This document shows, in pieces, positions 45,201-57,711 of a DNA stretch of 64,000 bases. Numbering within the stretch: position 1 is the stretch's first letter; every line of letters starts with the position of its first letter. The notes beneath the pieces are model-generated. The model saw only the letters and a program-made list of their open reading frames with translations. It did not search any database and had not been told where the DNA came from. The stretch is from Adineta ricciae (taxonomy: Eukaryota > Rotifera > Eurotatoria > Adinetida > Adinetidae), in NCBI GenBank assembly GCA_905250025.1, contig CAJNOJ010000001.1:1550001-1614000 (forward strand), read 5' to 3'. The translations under genes were made by a program, and so were the position numbers.

Positions 45201-46123
45201 TTGACTCAAATCGAGTGCTGCATGCCCATTTAGAGTATCAGTTTCTTTTGGTAAATCATTGAAGCGATCTCGTAGTGAGGACTGAAATGGAAATAGTTCA
45301 GTTGATAATGCAAATGGAGAAGTATCTTACAATTAAATTCTCTAAATTCCGAATTTTTTCATCCAGATTTGCAAGATCAGATTTGTTTGCCTGAAGTAGA
45401 ATGTTACTTGTAGATCAAGAAAAATATTTGTATGTACCCATTCATGTTTATCTTTATCGATCGATCCGATTGTTGTTTTAAGTTCATCTGCTGCTCGACG
45501 CAATGTTTCATGTGATTCTTTCAAATCATTCATATCAGATAACAGATCTTGAAGTAATGAAGCAAGCTAACGAATGAAAATATACAAGAAAACTGAAGAA
45601 ATTCTAGCGATCAACATACTCGTGTTATTCCATTTTCAGCTGATTCAATTCGTTTTTCCATTTGTGTATATTGCCAGACTTCTAATATTGGACCTTGACG
45701 ATCTGTTGTCTGATCAGATTCGTCCGTAGCTTTCTTTGGTATTTGCTTCGCTCGGTCGATTAATTCGGTATTGGATGGTATTTGATCCAGCGCGTTCAAT
45801 TGAGATTCAAACCGAAAGACTTTCTCTTCTAAGGTATTGAGACGATCGGAACTTCGATCACGTTTGTTTATTTGTAACTTTTTCTTCATCTCGTTTTGAT
45901 TGATGCTAATTGAAAGTTCATCGCGTTGATTTGTCGATGTTGAAAGTGCGTCTTCGAGCGTTTGTTGATCATCATCGGACATGATCGGCTTATAATTATA
46001 TAAATTCATTGCACGAAGCATTTGTAAAAGAAGAGCTTTTAGTACGTTAAAATTCACTGCGCCTGTCTCGGGATCACCCAAGGACAGATGAACTAATTGT
46101 TCAAGCGAAAGTCTATCGGTCAT
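42248..46123 (-). CDS. QRICH2: QRICH2/C16orf96-like DUF4795 coiled-coil protein
   Basis: About seventeen short exons from the ATG at 46123, roughly 750 residues. The N-terminus, LSLEQLVHLSLGDPETGAVNFNVLKALLLQML, matches the start of vertebrate QRICH2 and C16orf96. A long coiled coil follows (LEEKVFRFESQLNALDQIPS, LASLLQDLLSDMNDLKESH). The DUF4795 end shows FHCISCDRPID, RPYTTYELDQ, CGGSHT and EVDIKGQDGVIYKGRI. QRICH2 is a sperm-flagellum and cilium protein in mammals, so an axonemal role is likely. The long Gln-rich repeat of vertebrate QRICH2 is absent. Clear exons include 46123-45620, 45566-45438, 45390-45331, 45281-45093, 44926-44831, 44777-44661 and 43968-43921. A 15-base exon (45034-45020) and a 692-base intron (43969-44660) are unusual. 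Confidence 0.85.
42769..42797 (+). repeat. (TA)n microsatellite
   Basis: AT-dinucleotide run inside an intron of the QRICH2-like gene. Confidence 0.8.
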
Positions 46124-46927
46124 CTAAAAATAAAGACGATTGCTTGACTAGACTTTTAAAGTACAAAACAAGAATTCTTTAAAATCAAAACGAGACATTC
46201 TCACTCTGTACGTGTTTTGTTTTATATCGTTGTCATCGACGTTCGTTTTGACTGCCGGTAAATCAATTCTCTTCCTTTTTTTTTTTACTGTTGTTACCTT
46301 TCCGACCGGTATATACTTCATATAACAATTGCTTTTCTTATCGTTTTTTTTTCTTCTTGATTACTCTACGAAGAATTGAATATAACTTCAACTGATGAAG
46401 AAGAAGAAGAAGAGGAGGAAAAACTCGGTTCGAAATAGAAATAAAATTAAACTTCTCCTCAACTTATTCTCCATTTGCTTTTTCTTTTTCCATGGTCTGA
46501 TCTCTATGAATGAGGAAAGGAAAAGTATTTTTTACATCTAGCGACACCATTGAAAGTTCCCGGAAGTGTCAAGGTGAGTTTTTTCACAACATTCTCCATT
46601 TCCTTACCGTGCTGCCTTGATATTTTCAGCATACAATGAATGTATCAATGTTTATGCTTTATTTTTTTTTTGCAATAATAATTACGAAAAAAAAACGAAC
46701 TCTTTGCTTTCGTATTAGCTATAAGAACAAACATATATCGTTTCGTGTTTAAATTAAAGAAGTATATATCATTACACCCTGCAAGTAACTCTGATAGATC
46801 AACACAAAGAAGAGGAAAGAAAGAAAAGGATTACGATAAACAGAATTTTCGAAAAAACAATCATAAAAAAAAACAATATAGTTCAAATCTTTTCAGGTGG
46901 ACGATGGATACCGGTTTGTGTAGTTTA
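46124..46927. other. Spacer with purine-rich tract
   Basis: Upstream region of the QRICH2-like gene and 3' flank of the first SR-protein gene. Contains a GAA/GAG tract near 46397-46424. A frame at 46745-46996 is Lys/Arg-rich low complexity and unsupported. Confidence 0.5.
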
Positions 46928-48554
46928 TTAATCCTGTTCATCGACTTCGAGTCTAGAAAGGAAAACAAGCGGAATAAGAAATCAATTGTCACATGATTGA
47001 CTTACTCAGCAGCATGATTACCATCTGTTTCAACTGCGTGATGATCACCATTCGGTGTTGCTGATCGGCGACGTTCGTTGCTTGGACTACGCGTTGATTG
47101 TCTTCTGAGAGCAAGACAACAACATGCATAATAAATGAGAAGAATAAAGATGATTATTTACTTGTTTTCTCGTCGTGGTGAACGGTTTGAATTGTGATCT
47201 GATTGTGACGAAGAATGTCGACGACGTCTGTTTTCTTCTCGTCTCGATGTTTTCTGACGGTCATCTCGACGGGGATCTCCTAGATTTGATATAATTTAAG
47301 ATTGTTAAGTAAGAACAGACACAAGAGTTGGTTACTTCGTGGTGATCGTGAAGGTGATTGCGAGCCTGAACGTGGACTTCGTCGTCGTCGGCTATCGCCA
47401 GAACGTCGATAGTGTGGACTACGCGAACGGCTTCTATAATGTACAAAACATGATTTTAATAGAAATATTTCTCAGCAGAGAAAAAAGAAAACAAACTAAA
47501 ACTGAACTTAAAAAAAGCGGGATATTCACCGGTTGACTTGTCTTTTAGAAAAGGATGTACTCAGATAACATACCTTTGTTCTTTCTCTGCCAAAGAATGT
47601 GACTAAGCACATGACATCGATCCACCCATTAGGTAGAAGATACACAAATAGAAGAGAAGGAGAAGAGTAAACAAAGAAACAAGATTCGAGCACAAAACCA
47701 CATTATTCATTTTCAAACACTGCTGCTGATAGTCCACCCACGTCAATCATTTTCATCCAGTAATCATCAACAGCTAGAAAAATAACGAAATATATATCGA
47801 CAAGCAGAGTGAACAACACAAATTGAAACTCTCTCTCTCATATCGCACACAAATCTCATTGATCATAACAAAAGCTAAGAACGAGGATGAATATTGAAAC
47901 TTCTAGAACAAATTAGTGCCAAGCGAATTACCGTGAGTAGCGGCGACGACGACTACTGTAAGAATCTCGGTCTCTACGGCGATAAGGAGACGGTGAGCCT
48001 GAATAAAATAGATTGATTAAAGTTTTAAAAAACGAGAGCCAGCATCGTTATATTTACGGCGACGTGATCGGCCACCATAGTGTCGTGGTCGGGCCCAACT
48101 AAGGCCAATTCTTGCACCGGCTAAAGTTCTACAAAAAACGAGTTTAGGAATTATTTTCAAAACGCCGATTCACTTACGTTCCGTCAAGTTCTTTCATTGC
48201 ACGTTCACCATCAGATCGGTGAGTGAAATTGATAAATGCGAAACAAGGTGGATTCGATGCGACCCAAATCTATACAATTGTTCATATTCATTAAAAACAA
48301 GGCCAATCGTGTACTTGACGTTCAAACCTCATTTAATTCGCCGTACGGACGAAATATTTTTTCGATTTCATGCTTACTAACACCCACTGGTAAGTCAGAT
48401 AAATGAAGTCGATGACCAGCATTTCCATCCTATTAAATATACACAAATATTTGTTTGTCTCAACCGACCTATCGCATACCCATTTCTTTGATCGTGCTGT
48501 GCGTCCAGAGCCAGTTGAAGCAAGTGAGCCTTCACGATCTCGACTACGACCCAT
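46928..48554 (-). CDS. SR-type splicing factor with one RRM (SRSF3/SRSF7-like), gene 1
   Basis: Minus strand, start 48554 (MGRSRDREGS). The RRM comprises GHRLHLSDLPVGVSKHEIEKIF, IWVASNPPCFAFINF (RNP1) and ARIGLSWARPR. A Gly/Arg linker and an RS region rich in RSP and SRSP repeats follow. Exons: 48554-48480, 48430-48328, 48269-48178, from 48128, 47998-47932, then further RS exons to about 47000. A final small exon at 46952-46928 gives LEVDEQD and a stop, unless the donor GTAAGT after GCTGA is unused, when a stop follows at once. SR proteins bind exonic enhancers and recruit the spliceosome in the nucleus; the RS region is phosphorylated. A 480-base intron (about 47450-47931) is unusually long. 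The second SR gene lies upstream on the same strand. Confidence 0.88.
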
Positions 48555-48788
48555 GTTGTGAATTTTGTGGATAAATTTCAAACGAAATTAAAGATAATCT
48601 AGAACAACAAATAAACACTAGTCAAACTTGGTACAATACACAAGAGAATTTGTTTAGCAAGACATCATTTAGTTAAACAAGAAGGAAAAAGCGACAACAG
48701 AAGAACTGATAATGAAATTGATTTATGTCTTTTTTCTTTACAGATTCCAAAACAAATCATTTAATTCGTGGATTGAATAATTAATCGA

Positions 48789-49914
48789 TTAATCGTCACT
48801 TTCTTCGAATCTAAAATCAAGTAATTGTAAGAACAAGTTGCTTAATCGTAAGTAAATTACCTATGAACAACATTTGAAGCTTGTTGTTGCGGTGATCGAT
48901 CTCTTGACGATGGACGATTACGGCGTGGTCTACAACAAATAAAAACATGAAATTTAAAAGCAAAAAAATTGACTGAATACATCGTACAATTGTTAAAGAG
49001 TATTATCTCGCTCTCATTGCTATAGAAACTATCTTATCTTACTGATTAACCTCTTACGAATGGAAATTTCTGAAAAAAAAAGGAACAACTTACCTTGGCG
49101 ACGATGATCGCGACCGTTGGCGATAATCACGCTTGTTAGCTGGACTACGTGATCGAGAATAGCGTCGTCGTCGATCATAACTTCTATAACTAAACCAACG
49201 CAAACTTTTGCTTGTTCACAATAGCTGGATTATCAGACAAACCTATCGCGCCGATCATCCGATTGCCGTGGAGAATATCGTCGACGATTTCGTGACGAAT
49301 CATAGTCTCCACGTGAATAACGATCACCGCCATTACCAAAAGATCCACCACCACCACCACGACGGCCGCCAACAGTACGTTTACGAGCAAATGATATACC
49401 AATACGCGAGTTATCAATAGATCTAAGACAAGAAAAGAAAACATAGAAATCCTAACCAATACAACCATCAAGTTAACTTACTTTCCATCCATAGCTCGTA
49501 TAGCTTCTTCAGCATCAGCTCGATGTTTGAAATTCACAAAAGCAAAACACGGTGGATTAGTAGCCATCCAAACCTAAACACATCGGATTCAGATGAGAAA
49601 AAAAAACTAGACATCCATGATGCGATAACATACTTCATTAATTTTTCCGTATTTCATAAATATCTTTTCAATATCCTGCCGTGATGTTTTCGGATTTAAT
49701 GGTGACACGTGTAGACGATAACCCGACTCTCCATTCCAATCTTTGGCCTTAGCTGCACGACCCCTATTCAAATTCAATGCGTTTTTCGCGTATCTTTCAT
49801 ACAAACATGAGAATCTTACGATGAAGTCGATGACAATGAACCTGATCGCGAGCGTGAACGTGATTTTGATCTCGATCGAGATCTTGATGCACTTTCGCTT
49901 TGGTTTCGGCTCAT
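48789..49914 (-). CDS. SR-type splicing factor with one RRM (SRSF3/SRSF7-like), gene 2
   Basis: Minus strand, start 49914. It begins with an RS stretch ([17 protein letters not shown]), then an [40 protein letters not shown] (RNP1) and [13 protein letters not shown] glycine-rich linker ([10 protein letters not shown]) and a C-terminal RS/RY region follow, ending in FEESDD. The RRM is clearly paralogous to that of the neighbouring SR gene, whose start lies 235 bases downstream, including the shared NPPCFAF and RIG blocks. The pair is therefore a tandem duplication. Unlike gene 1 the RS-rich segment also precedes the RRM, as in Tra2. However the W-x-A/M-x-NPP-x-FAF signature is that of SRSF3/7, so I do not call it Tra2. 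It should act as a nuclear splicing regulator. Confidence 0.88.
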
Positions 49915-50907
49915 CGTTTGTCTTTTTTTTTTCAATAAATTTATCTGAAACATCAATCGAATTTATTACTTATCAATCTCATTGATGAAGAATGGTTTAC
50001 TTCTATCTCATATCTCTCTACAATTGACAACTGTCTGCCATTGTCAGAATACCAAATTCACTCAAAATTCAACTGCTTTACTTTTTTTCAAAATACACGC
50101 ATACCAATCGAATCAAACATCCGAAACGTATGGCCATGAAACAAAAGGAAAAAGGATCGAAACGTGTAGCTCATGAAAATCACTTGTGATTCGTTCGTGT
50201 CTGAAAGAAAACAAAATAATAAAATCGTATTATGAAGGTCAAACTTTGAGACAAGATAAATTGTTTGAAAAAAAAATTCTCTTCAACGAAACTTACTATT
50301 TTTCGTCGATGATGAAATTACCTTACTGTATTTGTTTTCTTTCTTCGCTGGTAATTTCATGATAGTACTTTACCATGGATAAATCACAAAGTCGCACGTC
50401 AATATATGAAAGTGACTATTGATGACACAAAAACATTCCTCGAATGAATGAAAAAGAACTGGTTATAGATTGGCTAAATGAATTGGTTAGTGACATCATC
50501 ATTTCCTTTTTTTGTTTCTTCTCTGGGGCGGTGATGAAATTTGCTAAAGGAATCAATCTCATTGAAGCTTTCTCAAACAAAAGATAAAAACAAGAAATCG
50601 TAAAGATGTCGCTAGTTGACAGGAACGAGCATTTGCCGTGGCATGAATTTAAATTCTTACCGCTGAAAACGACAATTTTGCAAAACGATCTATGACTACT
50701 TCCAGCTGATTACACAACATTGAAGAGAAAATCACCAGCGAGTTCTCTCCGGTGTTTTTTGCTTTCTGTTTCTCATTATCAAGAAAAACTTAATAAGGTG
50801 ATTACGATTGACAACACAGAAAGAAAGAAAAAAGGAAAAGAGAAGAAGTATTTATTCATCGACAACTTTTCTTTTTTACTCTTTCGGACATTCAATAACA
50901 AAGCACT
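49915..50907. other. Divergent region between SR gene 2 and NWD2-like gene
   Basis: About 1 kb, AT-rich, carrying both promoters. Short frames at 49982-50176 and 50720-50906 show no recognisable coding features. No gene seen. Confidence 0.5.
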
Positions 50908-53900
50908 ATGCCTGAACAAGAATATACGGAAGAACAAGCTGAAATTCTTCAACATGTTTTCTATGGGAAACTGGACAGACTACCAAGTCTTGCATCGAAA
51001 ATCGTTCGTATCTTCACCTCATCTACCTTTACCGGTAAATTCTTCTTCGATTTCGAAAGACAATGTATTCTATGAGGTTTCCTTAGATACAAGTATGGAA
51101 CGTAATTCGTTGATGCAACATACATATCCCAAGTTGAAAGAGTATTGTCGAGAAAAGCACGGGTTAGAATTTCAAGTCGTAGATATGCGTTGGGGTGTGC
51201 GCGATGAAGCAACGGACGATCACAAAACAACGGAATTATGTATGCAAGAAATTGATAATTGCCAACGAGTATCTGTTGGACCAAACTTTGTGGTATGAGA
51301 ATAACATTGAAAAAGTTAATTTTTTGCTCATAAATAGAAAGAAACATTGATTAGTTAAAGCAAATATTGATTTATCAAAAAAATGAATATATAATTTCTA
51401 TTCTTTTGTTCCGTTGAAGAAGAGCCATTAATGTTTCCGAACGGAAATCAAACTTATCTGACTATATCATGTACATAGGTATTCCTCGGTCAAAAATATG
51501 GCTATCGACCGTTGCCAACAAAGATTGAAGAAGAAGAATTTCGCATGGTAATATCAGTTTCCAGTAAAGAAGATGCACGCCTGCTCAATCAATGGTATAA
51601 ACTCGATTCGAACAATATACCAAGTTTATTTTGTTTGCAACCCGTCAGTTCAATTTTCACAAATTTCACGAATCGAGCACATCCGCGACTGATGGAAGAA
51701 GATCAAAGTTCCTGGTGGGAAACAATGGGTAAACTAAATCGTGCTGTCCGTGTTGCTGCCTTAGAATTATTTAAACAAGGAAAATTTACGGCGCAAGACA
51801 ATCACCGATACAATTGGTCAGGTAAGAAATATTGAACAGAATTTTACCGAAAACGAAAAAGTTGTATCGTTTTAATATATTCAGTTACTGAACAAGAAGT
51901 AGTTCGAGGAATTATCAATGCAAAAGATAAACTTGAACATACGTTGGCATTTTTTCGTCATATTGAAAATATCAATGTCGATTTGTTACGTCATTCGATG
52001 AAGTTCATCGATATAGCATCGAAAAAGGTCGACATGGAAGCACAAGAAATGCTATCGGATTTACGAGATGTTCGAGTAAGTTGAAGCATGATATGAAAGT
52101 ACAAATTTTTTTCGGATATCTCTAGGTGCCAGCCGTTCTACCTGAATCAAGTATTATTCGATATACAGTCGAATGGTCGGATGATGATGGTTTAAATAAA
52201 ACAGTTCATGCTGACTATTTGAAAGATTTCATTGAGACATTCTATCGGCGTATTGTCGACATGATTGATGAGGGCGTGAGAAAACAGAATACTTTTCCGA
52301 CAAATCGGTAGGATGAAATGAATCCTTCATTGGCTGGAAGAATATTTGTTTCTTTGCAGAGTTTTTACGGAGATTCTCCAACAACTTCATGTCGTCAATA
52401 ATTTCAGCCAGGATTTTCAAGGCCGTACTGATATTCTCGAGCGTGTTCGCAATTACATTCAAGGCTCATCAAAACAGCCATTAGTTCTCTGGGGTGAAGG
52501 TGGTTGTGGTAAGTCGAGTATGTTAGCGAAGATCGCTTTCGAATCATCTTCATGGTTTCCAACTCGACATTGCACACCGATAAGAGTTGTCCGATTTCTC
52601 GGCACAACACCAGATAGTTCATCGATTGGACCCTTGTTACGAAACATTTGCCAACAGTTATGTTTTCTCTATCAAGTTTCCGAGAATACCATACCGACTG
52701 AGTTGTCTCAGCTAATCAACTATTTCAAACGTTTGTTGGAAAAAACGCCGAGTGATAAACCTTTGTGTATATTTTTGGATTCGCTGGATCAAATCTCATC
52801 TGCTGATGGCGCTCATTCAATGTCATGGTTCCCACCGACATTACCGAATCATGTCAAACTTGTATGAATTCTATTACGAAGAAATTTTCTAGTTGAAAAT
52901 TGTCACTGCACTTTTAGATTGTTTCGACATTACCGGGAATATTTAATATTTTAAATACACTTCGAAATATCATTGATAGTCCAGAGAATTTCGTCCAAGT
53001 ACACAGTATTTTCTTCGAACTTCGATTTGATTTTGTTTTTCGCGTGATTTAGATTAAGCCATTGGGTGAAGATCTGGGAAAGATTGTTTTAAAAGCTTGG
53101 TTAGCGCGTCAACACCGAACAATCACGGATGTTCAATGGTAAAGCAATTTTTTAACTTAATCTTCGAAATGCATCTGAGTAAAAATTTCAGGACATTAGT
53201 TCACGAGCGATTAGCTGAGTGTAATATTCCATTGTATGTTAAACTGGTTTTTGATGAAATCAAACTATGGAAATCTTATACAAAAGTTCAAGAGAAAGAT
53301 TTAGCTAAAACAGTTTCCACATCGATCAATAAGTTATTAGGACGTATTGAAAATCAACACGGTCATATTTTGGTCGAACATGCTCTATCATATATAACTG
53401 CATCGAGATCCGGTTTAAGTGAAGCAGAATTAGAAGATCTAATATCATTAGATGAAACTGTTCTCAATGACGTTTATCAATATCATTTACCACCAATTCG
53501 ACGAATTCCTCCATTGTTATGGACGCGTATACGAAATGACGTACCGAACTATTTAGTTGAACGAGAAGCCGAAGGTGTGTCTGTTGTTAGTTGGTATCAT
53601 CGGCAATTCGCGGAAGGTAAACACACTAAAAAGAGCTTTGTGTTGAATGATACATCATTTTGAGTTTAGTCTCACATGAACGGTATCTAGTTAATCCAGA
53701 TCAACGTCGTCGATACCATTCTCAAATGGCTGATTATTTTCTTGGTATATGGGCTGGTCGTCCGAAGCCATTTCAATTTACGGATAATCAAAAACGTATG
53801 TTTAATCTAAGTTCAACAGACGGCGAAGCTGATCGTAAAGTGCCAGCACAACCATTGATCTTTACCACAAACAAAGACGCAGCAGCGGCGGGAGCAAACT

Positions 53901-56900
53901 CTAGTTCATCAGCCATTCGATATAATTTACGTAAACTAAGTGAATTACCGTTTCAATTGATTCTGTCGGAACGTGACGACGATCTCTATCATCATGTTCT
54001 ATTTAATTATGATTTCATTCATGCCAAATTATCTTGCATGCCACTGAACAGTTGTATTTATGATTATGAAAGTACATTTGAATATAATCATGATAAAGAG
54101 GTAAGTAGCATCTATTTAAAGCTGCAAGTATTCGTCTTCTGACTTGTTCAGGTAAAGCTAATGAGTGACGCACTTCGTTTGTCAAGTTCAGTCTTAGCTG
54201 CTGATCCGAATAATTTAACATGTCAAATCATTGGCCGTCTTCTGCCATTCTATGTATCATGTCGAAAAATTGCTTCGTTCATCGATCAATGCGAAAATAT
54301 CGGGCTTCATCATATGGGACTTATACCTGCTTTCAATACATTAGCATCGCCAGGTGGACCATTAGTTTACTCCTTGGAAGCACATCAATTCGCTGTGTAC
54401 GGTCTGGAAGTTGTCTCATCCGGTCAACATCTTCTTACAGTATCGAATAAATTTATTGTTTTCGATCTATCCAGTGGTGATATCGTCAGAATCATCGATC
54501 CGAAAATCGAAGGTATTATGACTTACTTAGCTGTTGCACCTGATCAACGTTACTGTGTGACAACAACAATCAGTAACCAGTATATTATATGTAATCTATT
54601 AACTGGAGAGTATATCTTACGTGATTATCAAGTTCCGGGAAATGGAGGCAAAAATCAACCAAAACCAACATCGGGTCAACAACCAGCAGATCCATTGTTA
54701 GGCGCCGCAGTGAGCAACACACATTTTGCCTTGTGGACTTCACAAATGTATCAAGTGTATACGAATAAAGGTAGGAAGAACGCATTTGTTTTGTTCACTT
54801 TGGATGAGAATTATTTTTCGAGGTGAACTACTCTCAACTCAACCAACGCGCTATCAAATCATTCAAATTGAATTATTGCCTGGACCCGAAGTTGAAATCG
54901 TGTGTCGTTCGGAAGAAATCAAAGCTGATCAAGAAGTTGCTCGCGATCGTATGACGATCGATTATTGTTTTGTGACGAATTCTGACTCTTCGGCAGATGT
55001 TAATGATAGTGCTGAACCACGTTGTCTAACGGGCGGTCATAAAAATATTCATAGTGCACTGATATTAACGCGCGACAAACGTCGAATGTATACCTGCTGT
55101 GAAATTAATGATAATAATGTTGAAGTTTATATAAATAAGCCACATCCAGTCAATTACACAACAGAACGCATCTGGGCGTTCGATCATCAGTTGTTCGAAA
55201 ACAAAGATCGGTAAGGTTATTTCGATAGGCACTTGTACGAATGTTAATAACTCTGCTTTTCAGCATATTTGCATTCATATTAAGTGCCGATGAAAACTAT
55301 CTCATGGCAGTCACCTTCAAAGGCTTTAAAATCTTTTCATTTCGATCATATCTATGGAAAACGTGTGTATTACCTGGAGGTGTTCGAAATATCATCAGTG
55401 GCACGAAACGTTTAACATATACAGCTGCATTTTCACATAACAACCGGTAATTATCACTACATCCGCATTTATTACAACGATCAGATTTGTTTGTCATTTA
55501 GCTATTGTATAGCGTGTGTAAAATCCACTGTTTTCGTCTTCGAAATCGAATGGGGCGAATTAGTTGCGTCATTCGATTCACATTTCGGTCGAATCCTTGT
55601 TCTTAAAGGTTTATCATCGGGTAGTAGTGGAAACAACTATGTCATCACGACTGGTATGGACAAGACAACCAAAGTATGGAATTTAGAGAACGCACGAGAA
55701 AAAGATATCTCAATCACACAGTTGGATAAAGCTATTGAAGTTATGCATATTTCCACTGATACACAAATTATTATGGCACAGACACGTACACAACTATGTC
55801 TGTTCGATATGAAAACAGGTTTTATCAAAGGACAATTGATTGCTAGTCCACATGGATCTATCTATCAATGTAAATCAAAAGGAAAAATATGGAGAAGAAA
55901 TGAAGCAATGTATGTATATTTTATTTAGGTACAGTAATGTGCACAAATGGTTTATTTGCTGCAGCCGCTGAATCGGGTAATTTCGTTATTTGGGATATCG
56001 AAGAGCGACGAATAACATTTTTAACAAAGATTAAGAATATCTTTCAATTATTCCTTCATACAGCTGAAACAATGGTAAGAGAAGGAATTCAGTAACTGAC
56101 GACAAACGTTTTCATTTGACATTTTGCAGGTTTTAGTGTTAAGTTTCGAACCGATCACAGCGGCAAATCCAGCACAAGTAAACAATGCAAATTCGAATAA
56201 CAACCCACTGGGTCAAACCATTCGAGCTGTGACTTACGCTATACCCGACGGAGACATGGTGTACGAAAGATCGTATACCATCAAGCGTATGCTTCAACCA
56301 AAGAAAGCAATATGTACCGCAGAAGACACCTACTTATTATTTATTGAAGAAAAGAAAAACAACGATGTTCTCTCTGTACATGATCCAATTACTGGTGAAC
56401 ATATACATAATGTTAAATTAACTTATAGCGGTTATAAAGATGTTATAACCATGGTAACTATTCCAAAACAAGCACATCTGATTGGATTGATCGATGCGGA
56501 TAAAGGTGTTGTTGTTAATGTTCGAGATAGAAAGGTAAGGTGATAGGTCAAAGTCAAATTCTCGAATCTCTTTCAACAGAAGCTTGTGTAAGTTTTCTTT
56601 ACTGTCTTTTCTAGATTCATTTAACAATTCCGAAATGGGGTGGTCAGATATCTTCCGATGGTAAGTACGGTCTCTACGCTCCAACACGTGGTGGTCTCGA
56701 AATCTTTGAATTTCGAAATGGTAAAGTTGTTCGAACATTAATTGGCAAAGTTGCTGAAGGTGTCTACGATGTGATCGCATTTTTTACGCCGACAAATAAA
56801 CATGTCATCTATTACAACAAAGGCAAACGAACGATTCGTGTGTTTCGCACGGTCGATGGCCAACAAATAGCGGATATGAAATGTCCAGCTAAAGTTCGAC

Positions 56901-57100
56901 AAGCGATGGCAACACAGGATGGACAAGCCTTAGTCGTTGGTTATGAAGATGGAGCTGTGCAAATGTTTCTCATTGTTGATCGTTTTGAACCATCAAGCGT
57001 TGCAGCTTTGAAACAATGGCGACAATTTCAATTAGAATCACGAATGGATCCTACACAACTAGAGAACAATGATAAACAAGCAGATATAGACAGAGCGTAA
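50908..57100 (+). CDS. NWD2: NWD2-like NACHT and WD40 repeat protein
   Basis: Seventeen exons, all phase-consistent: 50908-51034, 51087-51292, 51479-51821, 51885-52075, 52126-52307, 52360-52861, 52918-52998, 53053-53138, 53192-53616, 53670-54100, 54152-54770, 54823-55210, 55264-55446, 55502-55869, 55929-56074, 56130-56534, 56615-57100. They encode 1,722 residues; human NWD2 has about 1,740. The N-terminus has the DUF4062-like SSTFTDTSMERNSL and LEFQVVDMRWGV. The NACHT ATPase follows: Walker A WGEGGCGKSS at about 395-403, and LCIFLDSLDQIS as Walker B. A winged-helix region (SGLSEAELEDLISLDE, MADYFLGIWAG) leads into a C-terminal WD40 array (GMDKTTKVWNLE, SGNFVIWDIEE, VVGYEDGAVQMFLIVDR). The family is a poorly understood, brain-expressed signalling ATPase in vertebrates. 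NWD1 is the alternative. Confidence 0.9.
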
Positions 57101-57711
57101 ACTTATGTCATCGTATGCCATGAAGAAATAAAAATGATACACTATATTCCTCTTAATTTGAGTGTTTCTGCTTTGAAGTGTATATGAAATTTACGAACTC
57201 TTATCAAAAAAACATAAAAGTGTAAACTCCAAATACTTCGACGCAAGTAGTATTCTCAATAATGATGTGCAAGTACATTATTAACGCCTCGGTATCACAC
57301 TTTCAGATGCTTTTCTTCGGTGATTGCTCGAAATAAAGTAGTGTTCATTTAACCAAATTTTCAGCTCGATCAACATTTTTAAATATAGTCACAGCAAGCC
57401 GACGATGATATTTTTTGTTTTAAATTATATTTGACGTGTTCATAACGTCTCATTTGATATCGATCTCTCGTCCTAACTTGTATTTGTGTATTCATTTGTA
57501 ATTATCTTGCTTTGACATCGATAATACACACACAGTATATATATATACATACCTTTATTTTAATACCAGCGCCATCTTTCGTTGTTTTATCAGCTCGATC
57601 AAATGTCTCTACGAATCAACCGTTAGAGATGTGATGTATATATGTGTAGGATGAGCATGGCGTAAACACATGAAAATAAACAAGAATTGATCGATTTCCC
57701 TTCCGATCGAC
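57101..57711. other. Spacer between NWD2-like and ATG4 genes
   Basis: AATAAA at 57127-57132, 27 bases past the NWD2-like stop, would make a very short 3' untranslated region. A TA run lies near 57537-57546. No gene seen. Confidence 0.5.
57127..57132 (+). terminator. Candidate polyadenylation signal of the NWD2-like gene
   Basis: Canonical AATAAA 27 bases after the stop codon, followed by a T-rich stretch. Confidence 0.5.
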
